This document shows, piece after piece, positions 24,501-35,572 of a stretch of DNA of 64,000 nucleotides. Source of the DNA: Chloroflexi bacterium TSY (lineage in GTDB: Bacteria > Chloroflexota > Anaerolineae > Caldilineales > Caldilineaceae). The position numbers were made by a program, and so were the translations under genes. Under the pieces are notes generated by a model. It was given only the letters and a program-made list of their open reading frames with translations. It was not told the origin of the DNA and did not search any database. Each line of letters opens with the position of its first letter. The first letter of the stretch is position 1. Where the stretch lies: the NCBI GenBank assembly GCA_019217005.1, contig JAHBNG010000009.1, positions 62,001 through 126,000 on the forward strand. The letters are read 5' to 3'.

Positions 24501-25367
24501 TCATCGTTCCACTAGATGCTGAAACCCATATTCTTCAGCCATCAAACGAACCATTTCTATCTGCTGAGCACCATCTTTAGACGGTAAGATCGGTGCCATC
24601 CAAAGACGTATTTGAGCAACCAAATAGTGGTGGTCCATCGCTTCAGCAAGCGTCAAAGAAGTTTGCAATAGTTCCAGTGCTCTTTTCTTTTCACCTCGTT
24701 CTTTGGCGACCAGACCTAAGTTTGCCGTCAATCCAGCAATTCGCTCTGGCGCGTCAAACTGTTGCGCCAGGGTCAGCCCTTCTTGAAAGTAGGCTTCAGC
24801 AGTATCAACCTCATGACGGCTGAGTGCGATTTCGCCATTCGTCGAAAGCAAGTAGGGCAGCGCAGACAGAACACCCCGTTCACGTGCCAATGCAAGTGCT
24901 GTTTCTGCATGTTCACGAGCGGTGGGGTCGCCTTGCAGGTGAAGGTGATAGGCCAGATTGTTGTGAAACATAACGTACATATCCACCGGTTCATTGTCGG
25001 ACTGGGGGCGGCTTGACTCCAAACCTTCCCGGTAGAGCTTGATGGCGTTGGTCAAATCTCCCTGTTTGGCATAGATTTGAGCCATCTCGAACTTGGCACC
25101 GCCCAAACCGAAAGTGCTATTATTTGCTGCGCTTGGATCCTTACTTCGCCATTCTTCCAATAGTTCCGCTACTTGCCGGAAATGGGCAATCGCTAACTCT
25201 AAATTTGTGCCCAGTTGAGAATAAATATTGCCGCGAGCAAATGCGATGCTGATTCGATTGGCGTATCCTTCCGCAGGAATTTCTTCTACAACCTGAGCGA
25301 GCTCTGCATACCGTCCACTTTGAACCAAGGCCAAAGCTAACTTGGCATAAAGCATACTCTCTTCTAA
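24501..25367 (-). pseudogene. C-terminal part of a TPR-repeat protein, 5' end removed by an IS
   Basis: About 288 residues of tetratricopeptide repeats: helical pairs with the usual Ala-X-X-X-Tyr/Phe spacing, including Ala-Ile-Lys-Leu-Tyr-Arg-Glu-Gly-Leu and Ala-Glu-Ala-Tyr-Phe-Gln-Glu-Gly-Leu. The arrangement resembles the C-terminal TPR half of large regulators (LuxR- or AfsR-type, or AAA-domain proteins). The frame extends upstream to 25592, but from 25368 it is IS sequence, so the true N-terminal part is lost. The fragment is unlikely to be expressed as a working protein. Confidence 0.75.
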
Positions 25368-26875
25368 CTTTACTTTCTGGTAAAGGCTTGAGTGACAAAG
25401 GGCAAACCGAAAGGGGCGGAAAAAAGAATCCACCCTGAAAAAACGGGATAAAATGTAAAAATAGTGCTCGGCTAGTTTAAGCAGCGGCATTGAGGCGGCG
25501 ATGAGCGAGAACGCCTTTAGGTAAATGGTGTGAAACCGAGGCCTTTTTCCGAAAGTCAGGGTCGAGTTGGTCGGGAGTTGGAAAAAGAGCACTCGAGAGA
25601 ACGCGGCGCAGCCTGCCGGGAGTGGCTTGAGGCTCTCGATCCCAGTAGCCAGTCGGTATGGGAGGAAGAGAAGCGGCTAAATGGGAAAGAAGATTGCCAG
25701 CCAGCAGCCCCAGTTCAGGTAAGCGGAAGCAAGCCTCATCGGCATGAACAAATTGACGATGTAAGCCAATCATCTGCTTGGAAGCCAAGGGGGGGGGGAT
25801 GTTCAACAGGCCAGCGCTCCAGATAGAAAAGATAAATGGTTTCAGCTTGTAAAGCCATGACGGTCGCCAGAACCAAAGGTGTGTGATAAGCAGGATCCTG
25901 AAAGACGTAAATCGAATAGGTGCGGTTGGCTGTATCCACCTTGGTTGTCCTGGGGACGAGATTGTGCCATGCTTGATAGCGAATCAGGCGACCACTATAG
26001 ACAAATTGACCAAACGAGTCTGGAGTTGTGGCCTCGAGTCGCTTTCCCCTATAGCATCGAGAGAGCGGACGCACAATATCACCATATTCGGGTGGTCTGC
26101 CTTTTTCCTTACGTTCGGGTAACTCATTGCGGCGCGCTGTGCAGTTAATCGCTTCCCGAAGGACAAATCGGTCGACGTCGCTTTCTAGCATTTCTCTGAT
26201 TGTAAACCCGGCATCGACCACCGCCACTTCGTCTGACTCCAGTGATTTCTTGGTCTCTTTCAGCAGCTTTTTCCGAAACTCACTTTCCTTTGTGCCTACC
26301 TCGCATCTCATGATTGCCTTGAGCAGTGGCACTCGTTTCCCGCCTATCTCCCCCGAGCTTATCATCACTCCAAAGATGAGCGCGGGCAATGCCCGACGAG
26401 CCGTTGAGTTATAGAGTCGGTTCACTTTCCCTTGCAGCTTCGGTCGCCAGAACCCTGTGATATCTATGCTTTTCACTCGGTATCCTTCTAACTTTTTTGC
26501 CTCCCATTCCCCTTTCCACTCCACTTCTTCTTGCCACGATGAGAGCAGGCTTGCAATATCCCATGATCCATATCGAAAGCTCCACCAGCTTCGCCGGAGC
26601 TCCTCATCTTCAAACCCGCTTTCACTCAATCCACTATGGATTGCTCCTCGACTTTTCAGAAACGACCCATTCAGCATTGCCCACATCAGACGCATTACAT
26701 TTACGTTTGTTCCCACCGGCGTTACTTGCAATACATTCATCAGTACTGCTATAGTTATTTCTGGCGCAGTTAGCATTCCTTCCTCCTTTTTGGTTTCGCT
26801 ACCTTTAGGATGAAACGCTAACCGCTTTTTGTCACATTTCTCACCTCATCTCTTTTCTTTTACCAGAAAGTAAAG
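25368..26875 (-). mobile_element. IS element of about 1.5 kb with a frameshifted DDE transposase
   Basis: Ends CTTTACTTTCTGGTAAA (25368) and TTTACCAGAAAGTAAAG (26859-26875) are inverted repeats. No target duplication is seen: the left flank is a TPR gene, the right flank a membrane protein gene. Hence the present arrangement probably arose by recombination or deletion between IS copies. Confidence 0.85.
25477..26776 (-). pseudogene. DDE transposase of the 25368 IS, frameshifted in a G10 tract
   Basis: The N-terminal 320 residues (from 26776) and the C-terminal roughly 100 residues (25477-25806) lie in different frames that meet at a run of ten G near 25790. Joined, they give Glu-Arg-Trp-Pro-Val-Glu then Lys-Gln-Met-Ile-Gly-Leu, close to the Tyr-X-X-Arg-Trp-X-Ile-Glu-X-X-X-X-X-X-Lys motif of IS4/IS701-like transposases. 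An Asp candidate lies in Val-Ala-Val-Val-Asp-Ala-Gly. The homopolymer break could be mutation, sequencing error or programmed frameshifting. Confidence 0.8.
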
Positions 26876-27390
26876 GAGCAACCAACTTCAAAAAACTTGG
26901 TTTTGTGGGGTCTCTTTAGCCTGTTGAGTGTTTACAGTCATTATGGTACGGCAATTATCATATTTGCCGTAACCTTGGCCGTTTTTCTAGAAGATATTTT
27001 TCATTGGCGGTGGAGGGAGATATTTCAACGGGTGTGGGTATCATGTAGTTGTGTCGTTCTAGGAATACCGCTGTTTTTCTATTTCTTGCCCGATCAAATG
27101 CCTGAGCGAAGCGGATATGTCTCAGCATCGATTAGCAGCCTTGTCCAGGAAGTCAATTTACTAGAAGCTGCGCTTAGCAATACATTCTCTTTTCCTATAA
27201 GCGGTTGGCCTTTTGCCAGCGTCCCTAAATACTTTAGCTCGATTCCAATATATATCATCTTTTTTTCAGTTACAGCAAAAGTCGGGTACAGAAATATTAT
27301 GACAAGTAAATGATTGCGACCAAAAAGAGATAAATTGAAGACCTCCGGAAGAAAAGGCTAGAATAGGAGAGGCCAAGGAGGTCCGGAAAA

Positions 27391-29264
27391 ATGCACAAAA
27401 AGAAGGAGAAGCAGGTAGAGAAACGATACTACCGACCAACAAAGAAGCGCTGTCCGAACTGCAAAAGCAAACTGAAAAGAAGCTATAAATTATGGCATAA
27501 GTATCTGGAAACACTGGAGGGCAGATATTATGTGGTAAGTCATGGATATCGGTGTCAAAATGAGAACTGCTTGCAGCAAGAAGTGGTCTATCGTTCCCAA
27601 GAAGCAGAAGAGTTGGGTGTACCCGAATGCGGTTATGGGTTAGATGTAATCGTCGAAATAGGATACCAACGATTTTGGCATCAACGAAGAGTGGCCGAAA
27701 TCCATAAAGGACTAAAAGAGCGGATAACGATATCTGAAAGACAAGTGCTGAACTTAATCGGTACATTTTTAGCCTTGTTGCGAGCTGGACAGCCAGCGAA
27801 GGTAGTAAACCAGCAGAAAAAATGGAAAAGGTTGGGCGGACTAATCCTCTCCATAGATGGGATGCAACCAGAGAAAGGAAGTCCAGCGCTCTATGTGGTT
27901 CGAGAAGTCCAGTTAGACATCACTTTGATGGCAGAAGTGTTGGAATCAGGGACTCACAAGACTCAGTAGATCCAAATTTCAGGTTTTGAGAGAGAATTCT
28001 GGCTAAACAGTTGACATAAATACAAATTTGCCGGTCGATATCTAGTTTTTGCGTTAGATTTGGGCGATTTTCAGATATGAAATAGGTTGTTTTCTGTAAC
28101 CGAAATCTGAATAAATGACTCCAAAATCCCTGCAATCTCGACTGAAAATCGCCAAAAACGCCAAATTTGGATCTACTGAGACTCTGGTTTCAGCACTGTT
28201 GGAACCGATAAACGAATGGGAAATCCCTATCAAGGGCATCATCAGTGACGCCCAGGAAAACATCCAACTTGCTGTTGCTCAAGTGTGGCCGAATTGCCCC
28301 CCATCAGACTTGTCAGTTCCATTGCATTAAAGAAGCTGGGCGACTCACTTATGCGCTTGACCGTACAATGAAAACTCAACTCAAAAAGAAGCTGCGTGGC
28401 TTTTTGAATCGGGTCTACAAAACGGTTCGAGAATTGGCGGAAACCGATCCCTACAAAGCAGTTCTTTTGCAATATACTCGCTATCTGCGGTTCACTTTAT
28501 TGACAAGAGGATTGACTCCTTTTGAATTAGGTGGCTTACAGATGGTTCAACAATTAATCACGATTGAAGCATCATTATTACGGGCTCAGGAAAAAGGGGG
28601 CATCCGTTACTGACCCGCTTAATCAAGATTGCTGGTTTTCATCGTTTTTTGCACTGTTCAAGCCAACCGCTTACGACGGCAACTTGGGTGGTTGGTGGCA
28701 CTCCAACGGCTTTTGTCGCCTGACTCTCAAGCCGACGACCAGGTACAGGTCACTGCTCATTCCGTTGCATCAGCTGTTGATCAATATTTAGTCGCACTGA
28801 CACAGGATACGACTCTCGATGACGCAGATCGCTCGATTGTTCAGCATATCAACACAACATTTCGCAACCGTTGGTGGGGGCTCTTTGTCTGCTACGATGT
28901 CTCGGGTCTTCCTTCCACTAACAATGCCCTGGAGGGCTTCTTTGGCCGCTTGAAAACCAATCAACGACTTATCACTGGACGCAAAAGTGTTAATAACTTC
29001 GTCCTTCGCTATGGCTCTTTTGCTGCCTTCGTCGATCCGACTGAAACCAAAGACGAATTGCTCTTCCGGCTGCGATCCGTTGACCGGTCCGCTTATTTAT
29101 TTGAACGGCAACGTTTACATTCGATCCTGGCTGAACGCAAAGATTATTTTCGCTTTTGCCATCACCTTGATTCAGTCGTTTCTGAACTTGAAATCGCTTG
29201 GGAGTCTGCTCTTCTTTCAAATACAAATCGTCATGATTCTGACTCCCCTTCTAACTCAACATAA
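27391..29264 (+). pseudogene. Transposase of the 27267 IS, split by MITE F and frameshifts
   Basis: The N-terminus has a four-Cys zinc ribbon (Cys-Pro-Asn-Cys near residue 21, then Cys-X4-Cys near 54). Candidate catalytic acids are Ser-Ile-Asp-Gly-Met near 151, Ser-Asp-Ala-Gln after the MITE, and Asn-Asn-Ala-Leu-Glu-Gly-Phe-Phe-Gly-Arg near 28935, a DDE set. MITE F interrupts at 27964-28178; excising 215 + 5 bp restores the frame. A further shift occurs in a C6 run near 28296, and another break with stops near 28611. The copy cannot make active transposase. I could not place it in a named IS family. Confidence 0.85.
27964..28178. mobile_element. MITE F copy 2 (215 bp), nested in the 27267 IS
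   Basis: Flanked by a perfect AGACT duplication at 27959-27963 and 28179-28183. Differs from copy 1 by very few bases (for instance TAGCC versus CGCC near the right end). Nested insertion: F into an IS, itself in a membrane protein gene. Confidence 0.95.
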
Positions 29265-30348
29265 TAAATTTGTACCCGACTTTTGCTGTAACTGTTTTTT
29301 TAGCCTTCTTCGCCTTCATATTTGGCACAAGACAGACGAAAAGGATTTTCATCTGGTTTTGGGCTTCCTTCATCACATATTATGTCGTTACTCGGATGGG
29401 ATTCTACGGATACGGAAGCTATGGTTTTCGATATGGACTGATCCTCGTTCCGCTTTTTGTTCCGTTAATCTCAATCACCCTCGTCATCCCCCTCTTTCTA
29501 CAATCACAATCCACCCGCACACCAAAAATGCTCCTGCGAACAATCGGATTTCTTGCGAGTCTATCGGTTTTGGTAATCGCCGGGCTATCAATCTATTCCC
29601 TCCCGAATCGAACCCTCTCGCAAATTACGCGTCCTCATTCTCATTGGCCTGAGACTCAAGACGTCTATGATGTTGTACAATATTGGATAGCGAACCGAAA
29701 ACCGACTGAGCATACATATATCTATTACGGCGCAGTTCCAGCATTTCGATATTATCTACATTTTGAAAGCTACGAGGCCAATATTCCTTTTCTGTCGCAA
29801 CCATATACCGAGTGTTGGAAAGCACACAAGGGGAATGATTGTGCGCCAGAAAATGTCTTTTATGGACGTTGGTTTCGGGCTCTATCCCCCGAAGAAAAAT
29901 ATACTTCGATAAACGAAACAATAGGTACGATGCCAGACACTCTTTGGGTAGTTTATTCGCATATATATCTCGATGAAGATGAGGTGATCTTAGACATGCT
30001 GTCCCGTAACTATGAGATAATTGATAGCAGAGAATTTCAGAATGCTTCGATCTATCATTTGAGGCGTGTCTAATAGAGACGCCACTTAAACTTCGGACAA
30101 TAGATTGGGACCAGCGAGACCTATCAGCTGCGAGTGATGAGTTCAAGCCTGTTTTTTTCACGCGACCGATCTGTTTGCATAGGGTCGCGTCCACCAGAAC
30201 TCGTCCACGCTATCTACCGGTTCATACATTCGTCTCTTTTCTGGGACCTATCTCTCCGGTAAACCTATTTTGCATCGTCGAGGGGAAAGTGATACACTTC
30301 TTGACCAAATCGCTCATCCACGCAATTTACCCATCGTAGGCGCATCTT

Positions 30349-31725
30349 ATGCAAAATGTCCGTTGTGCGAACTGTGGACAACTTGTCCAAGTGTCGCCTG
30401 ATGTCGAACTCTGTTCAAAATGTGGTGCTGATCTAACGGGTCAGATATCGCCACAAGACGCGTCTGGTTATTTTTATCAACGTGCAAAAGAATTAGCCGA
30501 AGCAGGTAATTTAGACGCCGCATTAGACGAAGCCCAGCGGGGAGCACATTATGCCCAAAGCTCTGATCTCTATCTGTTAGCCGCTATCCTTGCTGAACAG
30601 GTGAGCAAATATGATGTAATGCGGCAGCACGTTGCATCGATTCCCCTTGACGACGCATTGCGCGATGAAGGAGAGTGGTTGTTACGTGCCCATCAAGAAC
30701 GACAACGGACGCGACGGCGAGGCGAAATACCAAACACATCTCAACTTCAGCGTCATGGTCGCTATGCTCATATATCGTCACCATCCTCATCGCCATCAGA
30801 ACTAGATGAGTTCATTGATGAGCCAATTCCATTGCGGCCAATTCAACGCTGGCGATCCATTACCGCAGTTGCTCTTATTTCTATTGGACTTCTGTGGTTT
30901 GGCCGTGGTTTTCTAGGGTCACTCATACCGGATCTTGCCATTATCGAGGCGATGGTGCCGTTTGGAAATAGAGAATCAGCAGACAGCCCATCAGAAGAAG
31001 AGTCCAATGATTCATCTGAAACCGGAATTATGTCTGGGAATGCAGACATCGCACCAACTCCACCATCGACGGTGACTCCCGCCCAGATAGAGCAGCCAAC
31101 CAATCCTAGCGAATTGCCGCCTGATGAACAACCGACAAATCCCTCACCTGAGGAAGAAACACCAAACAACACTGTCGCCTCGGACATGCGCTCCGCAGGA
31201 AATCGTGCCGCGCTAGAAGGCACATCAAATAATGGCTTACTCAGAAATGGGATCACTCGTTCTGTTAACAGTTCTATGCTTTCAGACCAAACGCCGAGAG
31301 CACAACCAATTGCACAAGGACAACCGGAACGGGTCGTCGAGATTGTTGACACCCGTCCGTTTGATATTCTCGCTTATTTAAGTGAAGCTGGACGGCCCGA
31401 CCTGGCACAGCTGGTTGTCGACGCACAGGTGCAAAATGGAACCTTAACGCTCGTTGGCGCAGTGCCTTGGGCAGAACACCGGCGAGACATCATCGAACTG
31501 GCAGGATTAGTACAGGGTGTGGACGAGGTCAATAGTGTGCATCTGGTTGTTCGGTTACCAGAAACCTATCGGGTTCAGGCAGGCGATTCGCTCTGGACAA
31601 TTGCCTACCGTCTCTACGATGATCCCGTCCGTTGGAAAGAGATCATTGTCTTTAATCGGACTCTAATCTCGTCACCAGAAGCATTACGCGCGGGGATGAT
31701 ATTGCGAATCCCACCCAGTGAATGA
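30349..31725 (+). CDS. Membrane protein: zinc ribbon - TPR-like - transmembrane - BON-like - LysM
   Basis: 458 residues. An N-terminal zinc ribbon (Cys-Ala-Asn-Cys ... Cys-Ser-Lys-Cys, residues 6-25) is followed by a helical region of about 70 residues with TPR character. One transmembrane segment lies at about 167-190. A long Ser/Pro/Glu/Asn-rich linker (about 200-325) leads to a BON-like domain (about 330-405, with Val-Glu-Ile-Val-Asp and Gly-Ala-Val-Pro-Trp) and a C-terminal LysM domain (about 407-455: Tyr-Arg-Val-Gln-Ala-Gly-Asp-Ser-Leu-Trp ... Leu-Arg-Ile-Pro). The outside half should bind peptidoglycan and the envelope; the zinc ribbon is cytoplasmic. The layout suggests an envelope anchor or sensor. 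It stands alone with no operon partner. Confidence 0.8.
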   Translation: MQNVRCANCGQLVQVSPDVELCSKCGADLTGQISPQDASGYFYQRAKELAEAGNLDAALDEAQRGAHYAQSSDLYLLAAILAEQVSKYDVMRQHVASIPLDDALRDEGEWLLRAHQERQRTRRRGEIPNTSQLQRHGRYAHISSPSSSPSELDEFIDEPIPLRPIQRWRSITAVALISIGLLWFGRGFLGSLIPDLAIIEAMVPFGNRESADSPSEEESNDSSETGIMSGNADIAPTPPSTVTPAQIEQPTNPSELPPDEQPTNPSPEEETPNNTVASDMRSAGNRAALEGTSNNGLLRNGITRSVNSSMLSDQTPRAQPIAQGQPERVVEIVDTRPFDILAYLSEAGRPDLAQLVVDAQVQNGTLTLVGAVPWAEHRRDIIELAGLVQGVDEVNSVHLVVRLPETYRVQAGDSLWTIAYRLYDDPVRWKEIIVFNRTLISSPEALRAGMILRIPPSE

Positions 31726-31765
31726 AGAAATCGAGGTTCAATAGATTGAATGAGGTACCCTCACT

Positions 31766-34700
31766 CTACTTGACCACGACTGAGTAGTTCTCCTCTGCCA
31801 ACATGGGCTTCAGAAAATTAGCCGTATAACTCTTCTCATTTTCCGCCACGTGCTCTGGTGTTCCTTCTGCAATGACTTCCCCGCCTTTGATGCCACCTTC
31901 GGGACCCATATCGATAATCCAGTCGCAGTTTTTGATCACATCTAAGTTGTGCTCAATGACGAGTACTGTGTTGCCCTTGTTGACCAGTTCTTGAAGCACA
32001 ACGAGTAGGCGATTTACATCTTCAAAGTGTAGGCCCGTTGTTGGCTCATCCAGAATGTATAGCGTGTTGCCGGTCGCCCGACGGCTGAGCTCTTTGCTCA
32101 ACTTGATTCGTTGCGCTTCACCGCCTGAGAGAGTTGTTGCTGGCTGCCCTAGGCGGATATAGCTGAGACCCACAGCATTTAGAGTTTCAAGCTTACTGCG
32201 AATGCGCGGAATATTCTGGAAAAAGTCCAACCCTTCTTCGATGGTCATATTCAACACATCTGCAATGGATTTTCCACGGAAGCGAATTTCGAGCGTATCA
32301 CGATTGTAGCGATTCCCTTTACACTCCTCGCACGGCACATAAACATCGGGGAGGAATTGCATTTCAATGCAGATGATGCCATCACCCTGGCAATTCTCGC
32401 AGCATCCCCCTTTGACATTGAAGCTGAAACGTCCAGGCTTGTAGCCACGTGCTTTGGCTTCGGGAATAGTCGCAAAAAGTTCGCGGACTGCTGTAAAGAC
32501 ACCTACGTAGGTAGCCGGGTTGCTTCTCGGTGTTCGTCCGATGGGACTTTGATCGATCTCAATCACTTTGTCGAGATGTTCAATCCCATCTAAACTCTTG
32601 TGCTTTCCAGGGCGTGCCTTGGCCCGATACATCAACTGGGCAAGCTTCTTGTAGAGCACCTCAACCACAAAAGTCGATTTACCACTGCCGCTGACGCCCG
32701 TAATCGCCACAAATTTACCCAAGGGAATGCGGACATCCACATTCTTCAAGTTGTTCTCGGTTGCGCCGCGTACAATCAGCTCATTTCCGTTCCCCTCTCG
32801 TCGCTCTAGCGGAATATGAATGCGTTTTTCACCGCGCAGATACTGAGCCGTTAAGCTCTTCTGATGCTTGACAAAACGCGGTTGTGTGGCAGAACAGACA
32901 ACATGCCCACCATGCTCACCGGCACCTGGCCCCATATCGACGATCCAATCAGCGGCCCGGATAGTGTCCTCATCATGTTCCACAACGAGCACCGTGTTCC
33001 CCAAGTCGCGCATGTTCTGCAATGTTTGGATGAGACGCGCATTGTCGCGCTGATGCAATCCGATACTCGGTTCATCCAGAATATAGAGAACCCCCATTAA
33101 TTGGCTACCAATCTGCGTTGCTAGACGAATGCGTTGCGCTTCACCACCAGAAAGTGTTGCTGCCGTGCGGTTGAGCGTCAAATATTCGAGACCCACATTC
33201 ACCATAAAACGTAGACGCTCTACGATCTCTTTGAGAACTTGACCTGCAATGGCCAAATCGCGTGCGGAAAGCGGCTCCGGAGGATTCGTATGGACTTGGC
33301 CATTTGATCCAATCGCTTTGGGCAATAAAATCTTGTCTTGGGTACTCAGCTCGCTGCTCGTGCCATTTGTCAATATCGTGCCATTAGTGTTGTTGGAGGG
33401 TTTAGAGTTTTTTGGATCATGGCTCAGTTGTTGAACCCAAAAGAGCGTATCGCTTACGGGCATTTGCGTCAGTTCATCAATGTTTTTGTCCTGAACCGTG
33501 ACCGCCAGGGCAACCTCATTGAGCCGCCGACCGTGACATGTTGGACAAGGTCGTACGCTCATATACTCTTCAAGTTGACCGCGATAATAGTCACTACTGG
33601 TCTCATTGTAGCGCTGTTTGAGACTGTTGATTACGCCATCAAACGTGGTTTCATACTCACGCCATTCCTGACCCGCCGCCGTGCGATAGCGCATTTTGAT
33701 CACGTTATTGTTGCGGCCACCGCCGTAAAGTATGATATCTCTTTGCTTGCGACTAAACTCGCCAACAGGCACCTGAAAGGGGATGCCATATTGGTCACAG
33801 ACGTTGCGCAGCAGTTGGCGACGATAACCATCACCATCGTTCTCGTTCTTGCGCCGCCACGGTATCACTGCACCTTCCTCGAGTGAAACCTTTTCGTCCA
33901 ACACCAATTCAGGATCAAATTCTTGAAGTACACCCAGTCCGCTGCAATTTTGACAGGCGCCGTGAGGGCTGTTGAAACTAAACGTTCGAGGCTCGATTTC
34001 AGGTAGACTGATGCCACATTTTGTACAGGCAAAGAACTCACTAAATGTGCGGTCGACTGGATTGTCTCGGTCGCTGACGTCTGAGACAATCAGAATTCCT
34101 TCGCCCAGCTTCAAAGCTGTTTCAACCGAATCACTGAGTCGTGTCAGGTCGGTGCCTGGCACATCTTCGGCAGGATTGTCTGGATCTGAGCTATCTTGTC
34201 GTACGACAATGCGATCAATCACGGCTTCGATGTTGTGCATCTTATACCGATCCAAGTCGGGAACTTCGGTGACTTCATAGATCTCATCATCCACACGTAC
34301 ACGCATGTAGCCTTGTTTCTGGAGATCTTCAAAAACACTCTTATGATGACCTTTTCGATTGTTGATGACGGGGGCCATAATCATGAGGCGACTTCCTTCA
34401 TCCATTTCCATGATGCCATCAACAATCTGGGTTGCTGTCTGTTGGCTGATTGGATCGCCACATTGTGGACAGTGGGGTTGACCTATACGGGCATAAAGCA
34501 GGCGCAGATAGTCGTAGACTTCAGTTACTGTGCCAACAGTAGAGCGTGGGTTACGGCTTGAACCTTTCTGGTCAATAGAGATGGCTGGACTCAGGCCTTC
34601 GATCTGGTCTACATCGGGTTTTTCCATCAACCCCAAAAATTGGCGCGCATATGCCGAGAGCGATTCCACATAACGACGCTGGCCTTCAGCATAGATCGTA

Positions 34701-34834
34701 TCAAACGCCAAGCTGCTTTTGCCGCTGCCACTCAGGCCAGTGATAACGACCAGCTTGTCGCGCGGAATTTCTAGATCGATATTCTGCAGGTTGTGTTCGC
34801 GGGCACCACGAACGATTAGTTTGTCTAGAGCCAT
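31766..34834 (-). CDS. uvrA: Excinuclease ABC subunit A (UvrA)
   Basis: 1022 residues. The damage-recognition ATPase of nucleotide excision repair; a UvrA dimer scans DNA and loads UvrB. Both ABC halves are complete: Walker A Gly-Leu-Ser-Gly-Ser-Gly-Lys-Ser near 33 and Gly-Val-Ser-Gly-Ser-Gly-Lys-Ser near 715; two Leu-Ser-Gly-Gly-Glu-Ala-Gln-Arg signatures; two Asp-Glu-Pro Walker B boxes. Zinc-binding Cys clusters are visible (Cys-Thr-Lys-Cys with Cys-Gln-Asn-Cys, and Cys-Glu-Asn-Cys with Cys-Glu-Glu-Cys). It is about 80 residues longer than E. coli UvrA, mainly from a low-complexity Asn/Thr/Ser insert around residues 475-515. The start lacks a clear ribosome binding site. Single gene. Confidence 0.98.
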   Translation of the reverse strand: MALDKLIVRGAREHNLQNIDLEIPRDKLVVITGLSGSGKSSLAFDTIYAEGQRRYVESLSAYARQFLGLMEKPDVDQIEGLSPAISIDQKGSSRNPRSTVGTVTEVYDYLRLLYARIGQPHCPQCGDPISQQTATQIVDGIMEMDEGSRLMIMAPVINNRKGHHKSVFEDLQKQGYMRVRVDDEIYEVTEVPDLDRYKMHNIEAVIDRIVVRQDSSDPDNPAEDVPGTDLTRLSDSVETALKLGEGILIVSDVSDRDNPVDRTFSEFFACTKCGISLPEIEPRTFSFNSPHGACQNCSGLGVLQEFDPELVLDEKVSLEEGAVIPWRRKNENDGDGYRRQLLRNVCDQYGIPFQVPVGEFSRKQRDIILYGGGRNNNVIKMRYRTAAGQEWREYETTFDGVINSLKQRYNETSSDYYRGQLEEYMSVRPCPTCHGRRLNEVALAVTVQDKNIDELTQMPVSDTLFWVQQLSHDPKNSKPSNNTNGTILTNGTSSELSTQDKILLPKAIGSNGQVHTNPPEPLSARDLAIAGQVLKEIVERLRFMVNVGLEYLTLNRTAATLSGGEAQRIRLATQIGSQLMGVLYILDEPSIGLHQRDNARLIQTLQNMRDLGNTVLVVEHDEDTIRAADWIVDMGPGAGEHGGHVVCSATQPRFVKHQKSLTAQYLRGEKRIHIPLERREGNGNELIVRGATENNLKNVDVRIPLGKFVAITGVSGSGKSTFVVEVLYKKLAQLMYRAKARPGKHKSLDGIEHLDKVIEIDQSPIGRTPRSNPATYVGVFTAVRELFATIPEAKARGYKPGRFSFNVKGGCCENCQGDGIICIEMQFLPDVYVPCEECKGNRYNRDTLEIRFRGKSIADVLNMTIEEGLDFFQNIPRIRSKLETLNAVGLSYIRLGQPATTLSGGEAQRIKLSKELSRRATGNTLYILDEPTTGLHFEDVNRLLVVLQELVNKGNTVLVIEHNLDVIKNCDWIIDMGPEGGIKGGEVIAEGTPEHVAENEKSYTANFLKPMLAEENYSVVVK

Positions 34835-35572
34835 AGGTTTATTTATTTACGATTTTAAATGCTTCGGCTTTACTCAGCACAGGTTTACGATTGACGAAGA
34901 GGCAAGAAACAACATTCACCACTCATGCAGGTCTCTTATCCAAAAATCGTAGAACCCTTATGCGAACAGGTGTTCTTGCAACAGTGTATTATAGTGGAAG
35001 TTGACGCGAAATGCAATATGCATAGCGAATATTCGTCTCTGGCGGTCCTCTGGCTAGGTTTTTCCTCTGGTTTTTCGAATTGATTGCGCCATCTTTATCC
35101 TGTCAATCCTTCTGCCAAACGACTAGAGACTGCGACTCGTGAATTGTAACACAAGTATTTTTAAGGGACAATGGTTCTCTTAAATTAGGGGCAATCGCGT
35201 ACCTTAAAAAAGTGGCATTGTTCCTGGAAGGAGCCACCCGCAATCCCGAATTGGACCAAGAACTCTCTCTTGAGCGGATCATTGAGTGGTCCAATCCGGG
35301 ATTGCTCGCCCCTTGGTTATGGCCATCTTGACTTCCTTGTGATCTTGGCTGCAAATTTCGCGAGTGCCCTATCTTGAGTTGATAGTACAATTGACCCCAT
35401 CTGCTTTTGGGGGTAGACTGATTAGGCATAATGCATAGGAGTCCTTCTACAAGACAAAGCATGTCAATATATTCCCTGTGGCAGCGCAACAAATTACTGT
35501 TTATCCGAGTAAACACGTACCTGTGTGGCGCTGTTACACATATCACACAAACGACAGACAAGTTTATACCCC
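34835..35572. other. Gene-free stretch of about 740 bp with element I copy 2
   Basis: AT-rich leader regions of the two divergent genes uvrA and the MEMO gene lie at the ends. Element I copy 2 occupies 35187-35371. I see no RNA gene and no coding frame with protein-like composition. No SOS-box-like palindrome was recognised upstream of uvrA. Confidence 0.6.
35187..35371. repeat. Element I copy 2 (185 bp)
   Basis: Ends TAGGGGCAATCGCGTACCTT and TTTCGCGAGTGCCCTA match the ends of copy 1 at 10834-11154. The interior differs: arms of 19 bp at 35240-35258 and 35287-35305 pair with one mismatch. No clear target duplication here. Confidence 0.65.

Larger units (their letters stand above)
27267..29294 (+). 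mobile_element. IS element (about 1.8 kb plus an inserted MITE F), DDE transposase family not assigned
   Basis: Ends CAGTTACAGCAAAAGTCGGG and CCCGACTTTTGCTGTAACTG are perfect inverted repeats. Seven T flank each end, in line with insertion into a T tract with a roughly 6-7 bp duplication. Mini-element N (427-530) shares these ends and the same target type. Confidence 0.9.
26876..30073 (+). pseudogene. Polytopic membrane protein resembling GT39/PMT-type glycosyltransferases, lacking its 5' end and split by an IS
   Basis: The first piece (26876-27266) starts directly at the IS border without its own start region. It holds several hydrophobic segments. After the IS (27267-29294) the frame resumes at about 29295 and runs to 30073 with three or four more helices and a roughly 140-residue hydrophilic C-terminal domain containing four Tyr/Trp-rich strands. 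This build (many helices, then a periplasmic domain) is common in lipid-linked sugar transferases of the GT39/ArnT group, whose catalytic N-terminal loop would be in the missing part. The assignment is by architecture only. Joining across the IS with an 8 T tract keeps the frame. Confidence 0.6.

Noticed and set aside
24501..25592. A longer TPR protein extending to 25592
   Set aside because: The extra N-terminal residues are IS sequence beyond the inverted repeat at 25368; the true gene start is missing.
27920..28135. Roughly 70-residue open frame inside MITE F as a gene
   Set aside because: Same frame in all near-identical copies, no ribosome binding site, no recognisable domain.
32357..33886. 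Several plus-strand open frames within uvrA
   Set aside because: They are antisense shadows of a well-conserved gene.
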